A DNA stretch of 64,000 nucleotides from Fusobacterium ulcerans (GCF_003019675.1 NZ_CP028105.1:186001-250000), one strand, 5' to 3'. Numbered from the stretch's first letter, positions 7,604-15,679 are shown. Numbers and translations: made by a program. Notes: a model not told the origin generated them from the letters alone.

Positions 7604-8473
7604 GTGGATAAGATTAAAATGCAGGGAGTATTTGAAAAAGGGTATGGATTTGTAGCAAAAAAAGTGATGAGGGATAAAACTTTAAATATTTTATCTAAAG
7701 CCGTCTATGCCTATATATGCAGTTATGCTGGAAAGGGAAAGGATGCCTTCCCATCACAGAATTTGATATGTGGAGATTTAGGAATAGGAAAAAGTACACT
7801 TTTAAAATATATCAAGGAATTAAAAGACAGAGGATATATAACAGTAATCCAGCATAAAGAAAAAGGGAAGTTTGCCCAAAATCTATATACTGTAAATGTT
7901 ATACCGTGTATAGTTTCATCGGATACGACGAGAACCGATACGAATCCTACCGCATGCGGTCAGGTGAACACTAATAATAACCAAAAGAATAATAATAACA
8001 TAAAAGATAAAAAGATAAATAATACACACACAGGGGTGGAAGAAAAAACTAGTGATAGTGTAGAACATAAAAATGAGCTTGAGAAAGAAAAATTAAGTGA
8101 TGCACCTATGGAGATACAGGATATATAAAAAAAATATAAAGATCTGGGACTGCCAGAGTATAGCTACAGACCAGATAACTATGTAATCTTGGGAGTATGG
8201 AGGGAATTAGGAGCTGTAAAGCTTTTTGAAGCACTGACACTGATGTCAGAGTCTAAGTTTGTAAAAAACAACATGAGCATCAACAGTATTTTCAAGATAG
8301 AAAATCTGAAGAAAGCCTTGAATGGCAACTTCAAGGATAAGAGAAAAGTGAAGAAAAATGAAGATGATGCTAAGAAAAAATTTGAAAGAACAGTATATGA
8401 AAATTCTACAGGAAGCCTGATAAAAGGCTTACTTGATGGAACTATTGGAAGGAATGGAAATGGAAAAATGTAA
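7604..8473 (+). pseudogene. Replication-organiser (wHTH plus DnaD-like) gene interrupted by an in-frame TAA
   Basis: From GTG 7604 (SD GAGGAG, spacing 6) the frame encodes 174 residues: a winged helix (about 1-110, KAVYAYICSYAGKGKDAFPS and GDLGIGKSTLLKYIKELKDR) and a polar Asn-rich linker. It then meets TAA at 8126-8128. The same frame continues without another stop to 8473, encoding KKYKDLGLPEYSYRPDNY and a helical DnaD-like C-terminal domain. The downstream part lacks an SD, and its first usable codon is a TTG at 8189, so it is unlikely to be made alone. One base change (TAA to AAA) would restore a 289-residue protein like phage or plasmid replisome organisers. The N-terminal half may still be produced. 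Confidence 0.75.
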
Positions 8474-9263
8474 ATATTGCGGGAAAGAATATGTGAAGAA
8501 TGAGAGCAGCTATCTTAAAAACCTTTCTAAAGTTTTTAGAAAAAGCTTAGAGTATCTTCCAGCCTGTGACTGTCTGGAAAAGGAAAAAGAAAGAGAACTG
8601 AAGGAATTGGAAAGAAAAAGAATCAAAGAAAGCATAGAGAAAAAAATGCAGAAATGCAAGGATATCTCTGTGGTAGACAAGAAATTCCTAAACAGCAGAT
8701 TTGAAAATGCTGATATGAACTGCGATCATATGCAGTTGGGAAAAAAATATGTAGAGAATTTCCTGAAGAAAGACAAGCAGATAGGACTGTTGTTTTATGG
8801 GGGAGTAGGAACAGGAAAGACATTTGCAACAGCCTGTATAGCAAACTATCTCATGGAGAAAGGAAAGACAGTATTGGTAATGAATCTGGGACTGTATTTT
8901 AACAAGCTGACAGAATGGGGAGATACAGAGAAAATTGTTTTGAAGCAGGCAGAGGATTGTGATTTGCTGATTATTGATGATTTTGGAGCTGAAAAAGGTC
9001 TGGATAAAAGCCAGACAGGGTGGAGAGGAGAAAAGATATATAATCTCATAGATGCAAGATACAGAAGTGAAAAGCCTTTGATAATTTCTACAAATTTAAA
9101 TTTCAGCGAAGATGAAATAAGATGTGAACTAAGTGAAAAATTTTCAACTCAGGGAAAGAACAGAATAAGAGACAGAATAGTTGATATGTGTTTTCCTGTG
9201 GAAGTAACTGGAAGAAGCAGAAGGGGAATGAAGCAAGAGGCGTTTATAGAATTTATGCTATAA
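8460..9263 (+). CDS. DnaC/IstB-like helicase-loader ATPase with N-terminal zinc-binding motif
   Basis: A 267-residue AAA+ protein. N-terminal CKYCGKEY (C4, C7) and CDC (C36, C38) resemble the zinc site of phage and bacterial DnaC-type loaders. Walker A is GGVGTGKT (114-121), Walker B LLIIDDFGAE (near 166), followed by the arginine-rich sensor region (NRIRDRI). It would load the replicative helicase. The frame is open from TTG 8433, but GGAAGG positions ATG at 8460, overlapping the preceding frame's end by 14 bp. Adjacency to a DnaD-like organiser is the classical initiator plus loader pair of phages and mobile elements. Confidence 0.85.
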   Translation: MEKCKYCGKEYVKNESSYLKNLSKVFRKSLEYLPACDCLEKEKERELKELERKRIKESIEKKMQKCKDISVVDKKFLNSRFENADMNCDHMQLGKKYVENFLKKDKQIGLLFYGGVGTGKTFATACIANYLMEKGKTVLVMNLGLYFNKLTEWGDTEKIVLKQAEDCDLLIIDDFGAEKGLDKSQTGWRGEKIYNLIDARYRSEKPLIISTNLNFSEDEIRCELSEKFSTQGKNRIRDRIVDMCFPVEVTGRSRRGMKQEAFIEFML

Positions 9264-9288
9264 AAAATACTAAAAGGGAGAACTACAC

Positions 9289-9528
9289 ATGGAGAGAGAG
9301 GAATATATTTTTAAAAAACTGGGAAATCTATCCCCAATGAATAAAACTTTAGCAGATGAAATAGTGAAAGAACTGGGAGAATGGGCAACAATAAATGAGG
9401 TGGCAAAATATTTTAAAAAACATAGAAATACTATTTACAACAAAGTGGAAGAGGGAGACATACTCCATAGAAAAATGGGAGCAAGTATTTTAATCTACAC
9501 TAGGAGCCTAATTTTTTTACTGGAATAA
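9289..9528 (+). CDS. Excisionase-like HTH DNA-binding protein
   Basis: A 79-residue protein. ATINEVAKYFKKHRNTIYNK is a MerR/excisionase-type helix-turn-helix, followed by a short wing (GDILHRKMGASILIYTRS). It starts 25 bp after the DnaC-like gene, so it is part of the same transcript. Proteins of this class regulate or direct recombination of mobile elements; no partner integrase is present in the window. Confidence 0.7.
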   Translation: MEREEYIFKKLGNLSPMNKTLADEIVKELGEWATINEVAKYFKKHRNTIYNKVEEGDILHRKMGASILIYTRSLIFLLE

Positions 9529-9591
9529 AATTTAAATGCACAAACCTGTACAAATCGACACACTGGTCCACTGGTTTATTTTTTCTCAAAA

Positions 9592-9606
9592 AGGTATCAT
9601 ATACCT
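9592..9606. repeat. Small inverted repeat and nearby direct repeat before the coiled-coil gene
   Basis: AGGTAT-CAT-ATACCT (9592-9606) is a 6-bp-arm palindrome placed about 30 bp before the next start. A little upstream CACTGGTC/CACTGGTT repeats in tandem (about 9561-9576). Possible operator; no direct support. Confidence 0.3.
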
Positions 9607-9636
9607 ATGGAAAAAACAAACACAGGAGGTAGCAAA

Positions 9637-9957
9637 ATGGCAACAGAAGACAATCAAGTAATATTAGCAGTGGTGCAAAAAGAAATTACAAAGGTGGAAA
9701 GTTCTATCAAAAGAGAAAAAGCTATATTGAAAAATATAGACGATATCACAGCAACTATCGAACACATAGCTGAACAGATAGAAGCAGGAACACCACTTCC
9801 AGAAAATTCAGCATATGAATCATATGGGGAATGGCAGACAAGTGCAGAAAAAGAGATCAAGTCTTATCACTCTTCACTGGAAACTATCGACAAGTACAGA
9901 AGCTTACTGGCAGCATATCACTTCTATGTGAAAAACAATACTCCAGATAATATTTAG
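9637..9957 (+). CDS. Small coiled-coil protein of unknown function
   Basis: A 106-residue, highly helical, charged protein (MATEDNQVILAVVQKEITKV onward) with heptad-like spacing over about residues 5-55. There is no membrane segment or known motif. The ORF is open from 9607, but AGGAGG at 9624-9629 places the start at ATG 9637. It ends the plus-strand block of replication-like genes and precedes a bidirectional terminator. I do not recognise the family. Confidence 0.65.
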   Translation: MATEDNQVILAVVQKEITKVESSIKREKAILKNIDDITATIEHIAEQIEAGTPLPENSAYESYGEWQTSAEKEIKSYHSSLETIDKYRSLLAAYHFYVKNNTPDNI

Positions 9958-10032
9958 AATTTTTTAGCAGAGAGGAATTAAAAAAGCGAGAAAATAAAAA
10001 AAATATTTCCACAAAAAAAGAATAGAATTAAA

Positions 10033-10066
10033 AAAAATCCTCAGTAGAAACCTGCTGAGGATTTTT
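10033..10066. terminator. Bidirectional terminator
   Basis: A perfect 12-bp stem (10033-10044 / 10055-10066) is flanked by an A run and a T run. It ends the 7604-9957 transcript and would also stop leftward transcription from the promoter at 10182-10210 after roughly 140 nt. Confidence 0.9.
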
Positions 10067-10093
10067 GTATTTAAGGTACATCTGAAATATTCA

Positions 10094-10278
10094 CATTTAT
10101 ACACAAACGCGAACACTTATATTTTGATTCACCTAAAAATTTCTTTAACTCACAAATTATCGCTGTATACTCACATGGTAGATGATACATTATTTTCAAA
10201 AAAAAGTCAATATTTTAAATTTAAATAATATTCTCTAAAATTAATAAATAAGGCAGTGTTCGCAAAAGTGTATAAATG
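10094..10278. repeat. 24-bp inverted repeats flanking a promoter: putative invertible phase switch
   Basis: The left repeat is CATTTATACAC-AAAC-GCGAACACT (10094-10117). The right repeat, read on the minus strand, is CATTTATACAC-TTTT-GCGAACACT (10255-10278). All 20 outer and inner arm bases match; only the 4-bp centre differs. The enclosed 137 bp carry TTGACT-N17-TATCAT on the minus strand (10182-10210), pointing away from the autotransporter, and a weaker TTTAAC-N16-TATACT on the plus strand (10144-10171). Inversion between the repeats would turn the strong promoter toward the autotransporter. The differing centres are a caution. Confidence 0.5.
10182..10210 (-). promoter_or_regulatory. Near-consensus promoter directed away from the autotransporter
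   Basis: TTGACT (10205-10210 on the complement), exactly 17 bp, TATCAT (10182-10187). No minus-strand gene lies downstream; transcription would run into the bidirectional terminator at 10033-10066. Confidence 0.6.
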
Positions 10279-10396
10279 CGTACAGTTTAAAAGTTGATTT
10301 AGTTTTAAAATTTTAGAATAACTAAAATATTGGATTTTGAGAATTTTATAAAATTGAATTTTTTAATATTAATTTTAAAATACATAGGGGGAAAAG

Positions 10397-13300
10397 ATGA
10401 TAGGAAAATTATTAAAAATGGTAAAAAGCAGCAACAAAAAAAGAGGGAGAAATATTACAATAGGAGCAGTAGTAGGAATGCTTCTGTCTTGCAGTTCTGT
10501 AATGAAAGCAGAAGAATTTCTATGGATAAGAGGCAACGGAGGAGGAATAGAATATAATACAGCAGTAACTAATGATAAGGATGGAACTGATGGTAATTGG
10601 AGTAATGCGAATCCATATTCTGAAAGAAACACAATGGAAAATGGAACTTACACAAATAATATAACACTATCAGGAACAGATAATGGGAATAGGATTGGTT
10701 ATGGACTAAGATTTAGTGGAGATATAAATGGATTAAATTTTGTAAATAATGGAAATATAAATGCTAATATTACTAACTCTGGGAATTCTTCTTATGGAAT
10801 ATATGTAGATTCAGCAGAAAATATGGGAGATATAGAAAATAATGGGAATATACAAGCTGTAGTATCTGGTGGTTATAGTGGTAGTGGAATATATATATCA
10901 AGTACTGGAAAGATAGGAAATATAATAAATTATGGAAATATAAGTACTTTTAGAAATGGGGAATTCCAAAGATATCACTATGGAATATATATAAAGTCTG
11001 AAGTTGGAGATGTAATAAATTATGGAAATATAAATTGTAATGATATTAGTACTAATATTAGTGATATTACTGGTATAAGTGTATATGATAATAAAAAAAA
11101 TATAATAAATTATGGAAATATATTAGCAGGTGCTCCTAATGATACTTATGGTGATGCTATTGGAGTGAGGAGTGCAGGTGGAGATGGAAATATAGTAAAT
11201 AATGGAGTTATAAGATCTTATTCTGGTGATGAGAGCTATGGAATAAATGTAAATAATATAGGAAATATAATAAATAATGGAAGTATAAGTGCTTTTGCTA
11301 GCGACTTTACTAATTATTCTAATATGATGAGGGATAAATTTGGAATAATTTTATCTGGGGGTTCAAAGGTAGGAAATGTAGTGAATACAGGGGTTATTTT
11401 TGGAGGAAAAGGAATAATAGAGATTCGTGAAAATGGGAATATAGATTTAGTAAGTAATTGCGGGATGTATATAGTGGGATTTGGAGCTTCAATTACTTCT
11501 GGTGTGGGTAATGCTACAACTACTAAAGATTATGGAATGCATATAACAAATATAAATAATAAAACCGATAATGGTGCAGTGAGTGAAGATCAGGATTTTG
11601 TTGTAACATTGGGAGATGAGGCAGAAGAGCTTGCTGGTGCTGGTGGTAAAACAACAGTAACAATGGGGTTTGATGGAAATAAAGAATTAGAAAGAGAGAT
11701 GACTATAAAGAATGCTACATTGAAAGGAGAGTCAGGAACAGCAATAGCAACTAACACTATTGAATTTTCAGGTTCAGAAAATTATAACAATCATATACTA
11801 AATGGAAAATATAATACAATAACTGTCAAAGATGATGGAGAAATAGAAGGTTCTGTAATAAATGCATTTGGTACAGCTGTTCTATTTGGTGATAATGGGA
11901 AAAAGCTTACTTTGTCAGGGTCAATAGTAAATGGCGGAGTTTCTAACATACTTCTTGAAAGGAAACCTACATTAGGGACTTCCATAGAGGGAAGTAATGA
12001 TGGAGATATACTGGTGCTTCAAGCTGGAACAATTACTTATGAAGAAGCTGGAACTAAAAAACTTCAAAATACTATTATAAATGGAAATATAGCATTAGGG
12101 AAAGGAAACGACACTCTTACACTAGGTAATGGAACTATTGTGAATGGAATTCTTGATGGTGGAAGTGAAGATGCTGGAGGAATTGAAAATGACATTCTTA
12201 ATCTAGGAATGGCATCAGATCCAAATACAGCTGAAAATATAAATATTCTACATGATATAACTAATTTTGAAACTATAAACATACTGACTAAAACTACTCT
12301 ATTTGAAAAGACACTGGAAAATAAAGCTTTAAGTATAACAGGGGCAAGTGAGATAAAAATAGGAAAAGCTGGAGAACTTCTTTTAAGACTGAATATAACT
12401 GATTTAGATAGTAATGGGAAAATAAAAGGTCATGCACTATATAAAAATGCTAGAACTATTTCTACTGAAGGAGGAAAGCTGGTATTAGTCCTTAATGGAG
12501 CAGGAAATAAAAGTATTGTCGATTTTAAAGATAATAGTTTAAATGATAGTTTAAAAACAGCTTTTGAAACAGAGAATGAAAATGAGGTAAATTTCGTTAC
12601 ATCATCACTGCTTCACCATGTAAAAAGATTATCAGGTAATGAGGTAGAAATTTTAGTTAGAGAAAAAGTTCCTGAAATTCTTAAATATAAAAAATTAAAT
12701 GAAATATATCAAGGAATTATATCTGTTGATGGAGTAGGAAATTTCAATGTAGGAGAAAATGATGAGGAAATTTCATTGTTTTTAGGATATTTGAATGATA
12801 TCTATGCTGGAAATCCATATTCATACTCTAGTGAACTTTCAAGAAAATCAACAGGAATGTTTAGAGATATTGTAACAGAGAATATCTTCAGACCAGAAAC
12901 AAATAAATGGATGATACATGGGGGATTAACTCATGTAGATGGTGGAACTAAAGATACTTACTATGGAAAAGGATATTATACTTATGACATAGGAAGCAAT
13001 GATATGGATGCAGATACTAAAATAACTGGAGCATATATGCTTGGAGAGTATGGAATATCTGACACATTGACTTCTGGTGTAGTAATCGGAGGAAACAAAC
13101 TTAAATCTGATCTGTCTAATGGTTCTAAAGTAGATGGAAGTGCAATGTATCTTGGAGCTTATGCTAAAAAATATGTAGGAAATCTAAAAGTAACAGCAGG
13201 ATTAGGATTCCAGTATGGAGATTATGACGCTGACAGAATGGCAGTAAATAAAGTAGCTTCTGATTCAGCAAAATCAGTAATGAGCTATTCATCAAGTTAC

Positions 13301-13819
13301 AATGATATAACTTATGATATTTATTTTAATGGAAGATATTCTAATCCTATAGGAGAAAACCTATTCCTAGAGCCATACACAACTTTATCATACACATATG
13401 TAGATCAAGATGGAGCTGATGAAGGAAGCAAAGATTTATCTCTAAAGACAGATTCTAAGTCATTTGACTACACAGTTGGAAAAGTGGGAGTAGACCTTAA
13501 AAAAGTTATTCCACATGAAAAGGGTAAAAGTACACTTTCAGCTGGTGTAAGCTATACAAGAATATTTAGTGGAGCAGATGAGGAATATATCACTGGAAAA
13601 TTCAAAGGAAAGTCAGCAAAGGATTTCGATATTCTAGTTGCTCATAAAAATGAACATAGTATAGGATTAAATGCTAAATATGCTCTTGAATTAGAAAATG
13701 GAATAATCTTTGATGTAAAAGGAACTTACTCTGTAGAGAGAGACTCGAACAACAATTCAGGAAAAAATAAGACTAAAGGTGAATGGATAGTTGGAGCAGG
13801 TTTAGGCTACAAGTTTTAA
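10397..13819 (+). CDS. Type V autotransporter, large outer-membrane surface protein
   Basis: A 1140-residue protein. The N-terminus has an extended signal sequence (basic first 18 residues, then ITIGAVVGMLLSCSSVMKA, cleavage near residue 38). Residues about 40-850 form a repetitive passenger with Gly/Asn-rich strands such as NIINYGNI, VINYGNI and NIVNNGVI, as in a beta-helix. Residues about 870-1140 form the autotransporter barrel, ending in the aromatic outer-membrane terminus GLGYKF. The gene starts behind GGGGG and has its own terminator at 13851-13875. The upstream inverted repeats suggest ON/OFF control. The ligand or adhesion target is unknown. The passenger carries three exact 20-bp repeats at DNA level. 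Confidence 0.9.
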   Translation: MIGKLLKMVKSSNKKRGRNITIGAVVGMLLSCSSVMKAEEFLWIRGNGGGIEYNTAVTNDKDGTDGNWSNANPYSERNTMENGTYTNNITLSGTDNGNRIGYGLRFSGDINGLNFVNNGNINANITNSGNSSYGIYVDSAENMGDIENNGNIQAVVSGGYSGSGIYISSTGKIGNIINYGNISTFRNGEFQRYHYGIYIKSEVGDVINYGNINCNDISTNISDITGISVYDNKKNIINYGNILAGAPNDTYGDAIGVRSAGGDGNIVNNGVIRSYSGDESYGINVNNIGNIINNGSISAFASDFTNYSNMMRDKFGIILSGGSKVGNVVNTGVIFGGKGIIEIRENGNIDLVSNCGMYIVGFGASITSGVGNATTTKDYGMHITNINNKTDNGAVSEDQDFVVTLGDEAEELAGAGGKTTVTMGFDGNKELEREMTIKNATLKGESGTAIATNTIEFSGSENYNNHILNGKYNTITVKDDGEIEGSVINAFGTAVLFGDNGKKLTLSGSIVNGGVSNILLERKPTLGTSIEGSNDGDILVLQAGTITYEEAGTKKLQNTIINGNIALGKGNDTLTLGNGTIVNGILDGGSEDAGGIENDILNLGMASDPNTAENINILHDITNFETINILTKTTLFEKTLENKALSITGASEIKIGKAGELLLRLNITDLDSNGKIKGHALYKNARTISTEGGKLVLVLNGAGNKSIVDFKDNSLNDSLKTAFETENENEVNFVTSSLLHHVKRLSGNEVEILVREKVPEILKYKKLNEIYQGIISVDGVGNFNVGENDEEISLFLGYLNDIYAGNPYSYSSELSRKSTGMFRDIVTENIFRPETNKWMIHGGLTHVDGGTKDTYYGKGYYTYDIGSNDMDADTKITGAYMLGEYGISDTLTSGVVIGGNKLKSDLSNGSKVDGSAMYLGAYAKKYVGNLKVTAGLGFQYGDYDADRMAVNKVASDSAKSVMSYSSSYNDITYDIYFNGRYSNPIGENLFLEPYTTLSYTYVDQDGADEGSKDLSLKTDSKSFDYTVGKVGVDLKKVIPHEKGKSTLSAGVSYTRIFSGADEEYITGKFKGKSAKDFDILVAHKNEHSIGLNAKYALELENGIIFDVKGTYSVERDSNNNSGKNKTKGEWIVGAGLGYKF
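10923..11122 (+). repeat. Three exact 20-bp repeats in the autotransporter passenger
   Basis: TAATAAATTATGGAAATATA occurs at 10923-10942, 11013-11032 and 11103-11122, 90 bp apart each time, encoding the INYGNI strand motif. The spacing is a multiple of three, so recombination between copies would remove or add 30 residues in frame. Confidence 0.75.
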
Positions 13820-13850
13820 TTAAATAGAAAGTATTAACTTAGCAGTGAAG

Positions 13851-13875
13851 GGCTGGCTGATATAGCCAGTCTTTT
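13851..13875 (+). terminator. Terminator of the autotransporter gene
   Basis: Stem GGCTGGCT (13851-13858) / AGCCAGTC (13864-13871, one G-U pair), then TTTT. Readthrough to the HU-like genes is possible because the tail is short. Confidence 0.6.
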
Positions 13876-13898
13876 ACTTAATATTAAAAGGGGAAGAT

Positions 13899-14189
13899 AT
13901 GACAGAAGGGGAGTTTATAAGATTCTATAAAAAAAGAAATAAAATCAAAAATCATAAAGCAGTAAAAGAAAAAATAGATTTATTCTGGGATGTACTGCTG
14001 AAAGCTTTAGATGAAGATAAAAAAGTAGCATTGCAAAACTGGGGAGTATTTGAAAAAAAAGAGAGAAAAGCTAGAAAAGTACTGATGCCTATGTGGGAGG
14101 AAGCAGGCTATACCGAACCTAAAGAGGCAGTAAAGTTCAAAGCAGGAAAAGCCCTTGTGAAAATAGCCAATGGTGATAAAGATGAATAA
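13899..14189 (+). CDS. Divergent HU/IHF-like DNA-binding protein
   Basis: A 96-residue protein with the HU fold pattern: a helical N-terminal half (MTEGEFIRFYKKRNKIKNHK to VLLKALDEDKKVAL), then the strand NWGVFEKKERKARK, and the C-terminal VKFKAGKALVKIANG. The DNA-intercalating arm usually holding an R/K-N-P tip is replaced by VLMPMWEEAGYTEPKEA, so the DNA-bending mode may differ. It starts behind AAAGGGG and overlaps the next HU-like gene by 8 bp, suggesting a heterodimer. It follows an autotransporter, which is unusual for a nucleoid protein. Confidence 0.75.
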   Translation: MTEGEFIRFYKKRNKIKNHKAVKEKIDLFWDVLLKALDEDKKVALQNWGVFEKKERKARKVLMPMWEEAGYTEPKEAVKFKAGKALVKIANGDKDE

Positions 14190-14448
14190 AAAAGAGATGG
14201 CAAAGCTATATCAAAAAATGACTTCAGAGAAAATTTCAATAATGGAAGCAAAAGAAGAGATAGAAGAATTTCTTGAAACAGTAAAGGAAGCTATCGCCTT
14301 AGATGGAGAGGTAAGATTTCCCAAAAGAGGGGCATTTGAAATACTCACAAGACAGCCTAGATTAGTAGCCAATCCTATAACCAAAGAACAGATGAAGATT
14401 TATCCAAAGAAAACAGTGAGGTTCAGAGCATCCAAAAAGATGAAATAA
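14182..14448 (+). CDS. HU/IHF-family DNA-binding protein
   Basis: An 88-residue protein close to canonical HU length (90). It has the amphipathic helices (EAKEEIEEFLETVKEAIALD), the strand signature FPKRGAFEIL, the arm tip ANP in VANPITKEQ, and the C-terminal VRFRASKKMK. The frame is open from ATG 14170; I place the start at ATG 14182 (MNKKEMAKLY), as in other HU proteins, with GGTGAT upstream. It overlaps the preceding divergent HU gene, so translation is probably coupled. Confidence 0.85.
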   Translation: MNKKEMAKLYQKMTSEKISIMEAKEEIEEFLETVKEAIALDGEVRFPKRGAFEILTRQPRLVANPITKEQMKIYPKKTVRFRASKKMK

Positions 14449-14457
14449 TTGATTGAA

Positions 14458-14483
14458 GGCAGAGAGAAATCTCTGTCTTTTTT
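14458..14483 (+). terminator. Terminator of the HU-like pair
   Basis: Stem GGCAGAGA (14458-14465) / TCTCTGTC (14470-14477, one G-U pair) with a GAAA loop, followed by a T run. Confidence 0.85.
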
Positions 14484-14522
14484 TCTTTGTAAAATTCTCA
14501 TAAATTTACTGAAAAGTGTACA

Positions 14523-14569
14523 TAAAAAAACAGCCCCTATGATATATTATATTACCATAGGAAGCTGTT
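14523..14569 (-). terminator. Terminator of the SPFH gene; sequence resembles the one at 29334
   Basis: AACAGC and CCTATG (14529-14541) pair with CATAGG and GCTGTT (14556-14569), with a U tail on the minus strand. Nearly the same stem recurs at 29334-29376 after the second autotransporter. Confidence 0.8.
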
Positions 14570-14577
14570 ATTATCTT

Positions 14578-15513
14578 TTACTTCTTAGCTATATCTTTCT
14601 CTTTAAATTCTCCAAATAAAGTACTGAATGTAGTTAGATTTTGAAGTTCTGATGGAATAATTATCTTAGTAGACTTACCATCTGCAACTTTACTGAATGT
14701 TTCCATTCCTTTTATCATAAGTACTTCTTTACTTGCATCTGCTTCTTTCAATAGTTTTATTGCTTCTGCTTCTGCTTTTTGTACAGATAATATAGCCTCT
14801 GCCTTACCTTGAGCTTCTTTTATAGCAACTTCTTTCTGTCCTTCTGCTCTCAGGATAGCTGATTGTTTTTCAGCTTCTGCTCTCAAGATTTGAGATTCCT
14901 TTTCTCCTTCTGCCACAAGAACTGCTGATTTTTTCTGTCCTTCTGCTCTCAGAATAGCTTCTCTTCTTTCTCTTTCAGCTTTCATCTGTCTTTCCATTGC
15001 ATCTTGAATTTCTCTAGGTGGAATGATGTTTTTCAATTCAACTCTGTTTATTTTCATTCCCCATGGATCTGTAGCTTCATCAAGAATAGCTCTCATTTCA
15101 GTATTGATAGTATCTCTAGAAGTAAGTGTTGCATCAAGCTCCATATCTCCTATTATATTTCTAAGAGTAGTAGCAGTAAGATTTTCTATAGCATTCATAG
15201 GATTTTCTACTCCATATGTGTATAGTTTAGGATCTGTAATTTGGAAATATATTACAGAGTCTATCTGCATAGTTACGTTATCCTTAGTTATAACAGGCTG
15301 TGGTTTAAAATCAATAACCTGCTCTTTCAAAGAAACTCTTTTAGCAACTCTGTCAATGAAAGGAACAAGAAAGTTTATTCCAACATTCCAAGTTTCCTTA
15401 TATCCCCCAAGTCTTTCTATTACATAAGCTCTTGATTGAGGCACTATTCTCACATGAAAAGCTATTAATACCACAATAAATACAAATAGTAAAAATACAA
15501 TAAATGAACTCAT
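14578..15513 (-). CDS. SPFH/stomatin-prohibitin family membrane protein (QmcA/HflK-like)
   Basis: A 311-residue protein with one N-terminal membrane helix (SSFIVFLLFVFIVVLIAF), an SPFH domain over about residues 30-190 (VPQSRAYVIERLGGYKETW, then AIENLTATTLRNIIGDMELD), and an Ala/Glu/Lys-rich coiled coil (repeats of RAEGQK and AEGEKES) at about 190-270. Such proteins oligomerise into membrane microdomain scaffolds and modulate membrane proteases. The frame extends to 15558, but AGGAGG sets the start at ATG 15513. No NfeD partner gene lies beside it. Confidence 0.9.
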   Translation of the reverse strand: MSSFIVFLLFVFIVVLIAFHVRIVPQSRAYVIERLGGYKETWNVGINFLVPFIDRVAKRVSLKEQVIDFKPQPVITKDNVTMQIDSVIYFQITDPKLYTYGVENPMNAIENLTATTLRNIIGDMELDATLTSRDTINTEMRAILDEATDPWGMKINRVELKNIIPPREIQDAMERQMKAERERREAILRAEGQKKSAVLVAEGEKESQILRAEAEKQSAILRAEGQKEVAIKEAQGKAEAILSVQKAEAEAIKLLKEADASKEVLMIKGMETFSKVADGKSTKIIIPSELQNLTTFSTLFGEFKEKDIAKK

Positions 15514-15656
15514 TTTTTTCCTCCTTAAATAAGTTAATAATACACTTAATGATACCATAAAACAGCTTGAATTAAAACAGATAATTTAAAATATAATTTT
15601 CTCAATTCCACATTTTATCTTAATTTCTAATTTTCTTTATATCCAAATATAAAAAA

Positions 15657-15679
15657 GAGACTGAAAAATTTTCAGTCTC
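15657..15679 (-). terminator. Terminator of ybaB
   Basis: A perfect 11-bp stem (15657-15667 / 15669-15679) with a U tail on the minus strand (15651-15656). Confidence 0.85.

Larger units (their letters stand above)
9958..10396. other. 439-bp intergenic region: terminator, inverted repeats, promoter segment, autotransporter leader
   Basis: It holds a bidirectional terminator (10033-10066), two 24-bp inverted repeats (10094-10117, 10255-10278) enclosing 137 bp with outward and inward promoter-like sequences, and about 118 bp of AT-rich leader before the autotransporter SD (GGGGG, 10387-10391). Confidence 0.7.

Noticed and set aside
8189-8473. Separate gene for the downstream part of the replication organiser
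   Set aside because: It starts at TTG with no SD and is in the same frame as the upstream gene; treated as one pseudogene.
10097-10105. TTATACACA as a DnaA box, making 10090-10280 a replication origin
   Set aside because: It fits the DnaA consensus and lies near a helicase-loader gene, but only one good box is present and it is part of the longer 24-bp inverted repeat.
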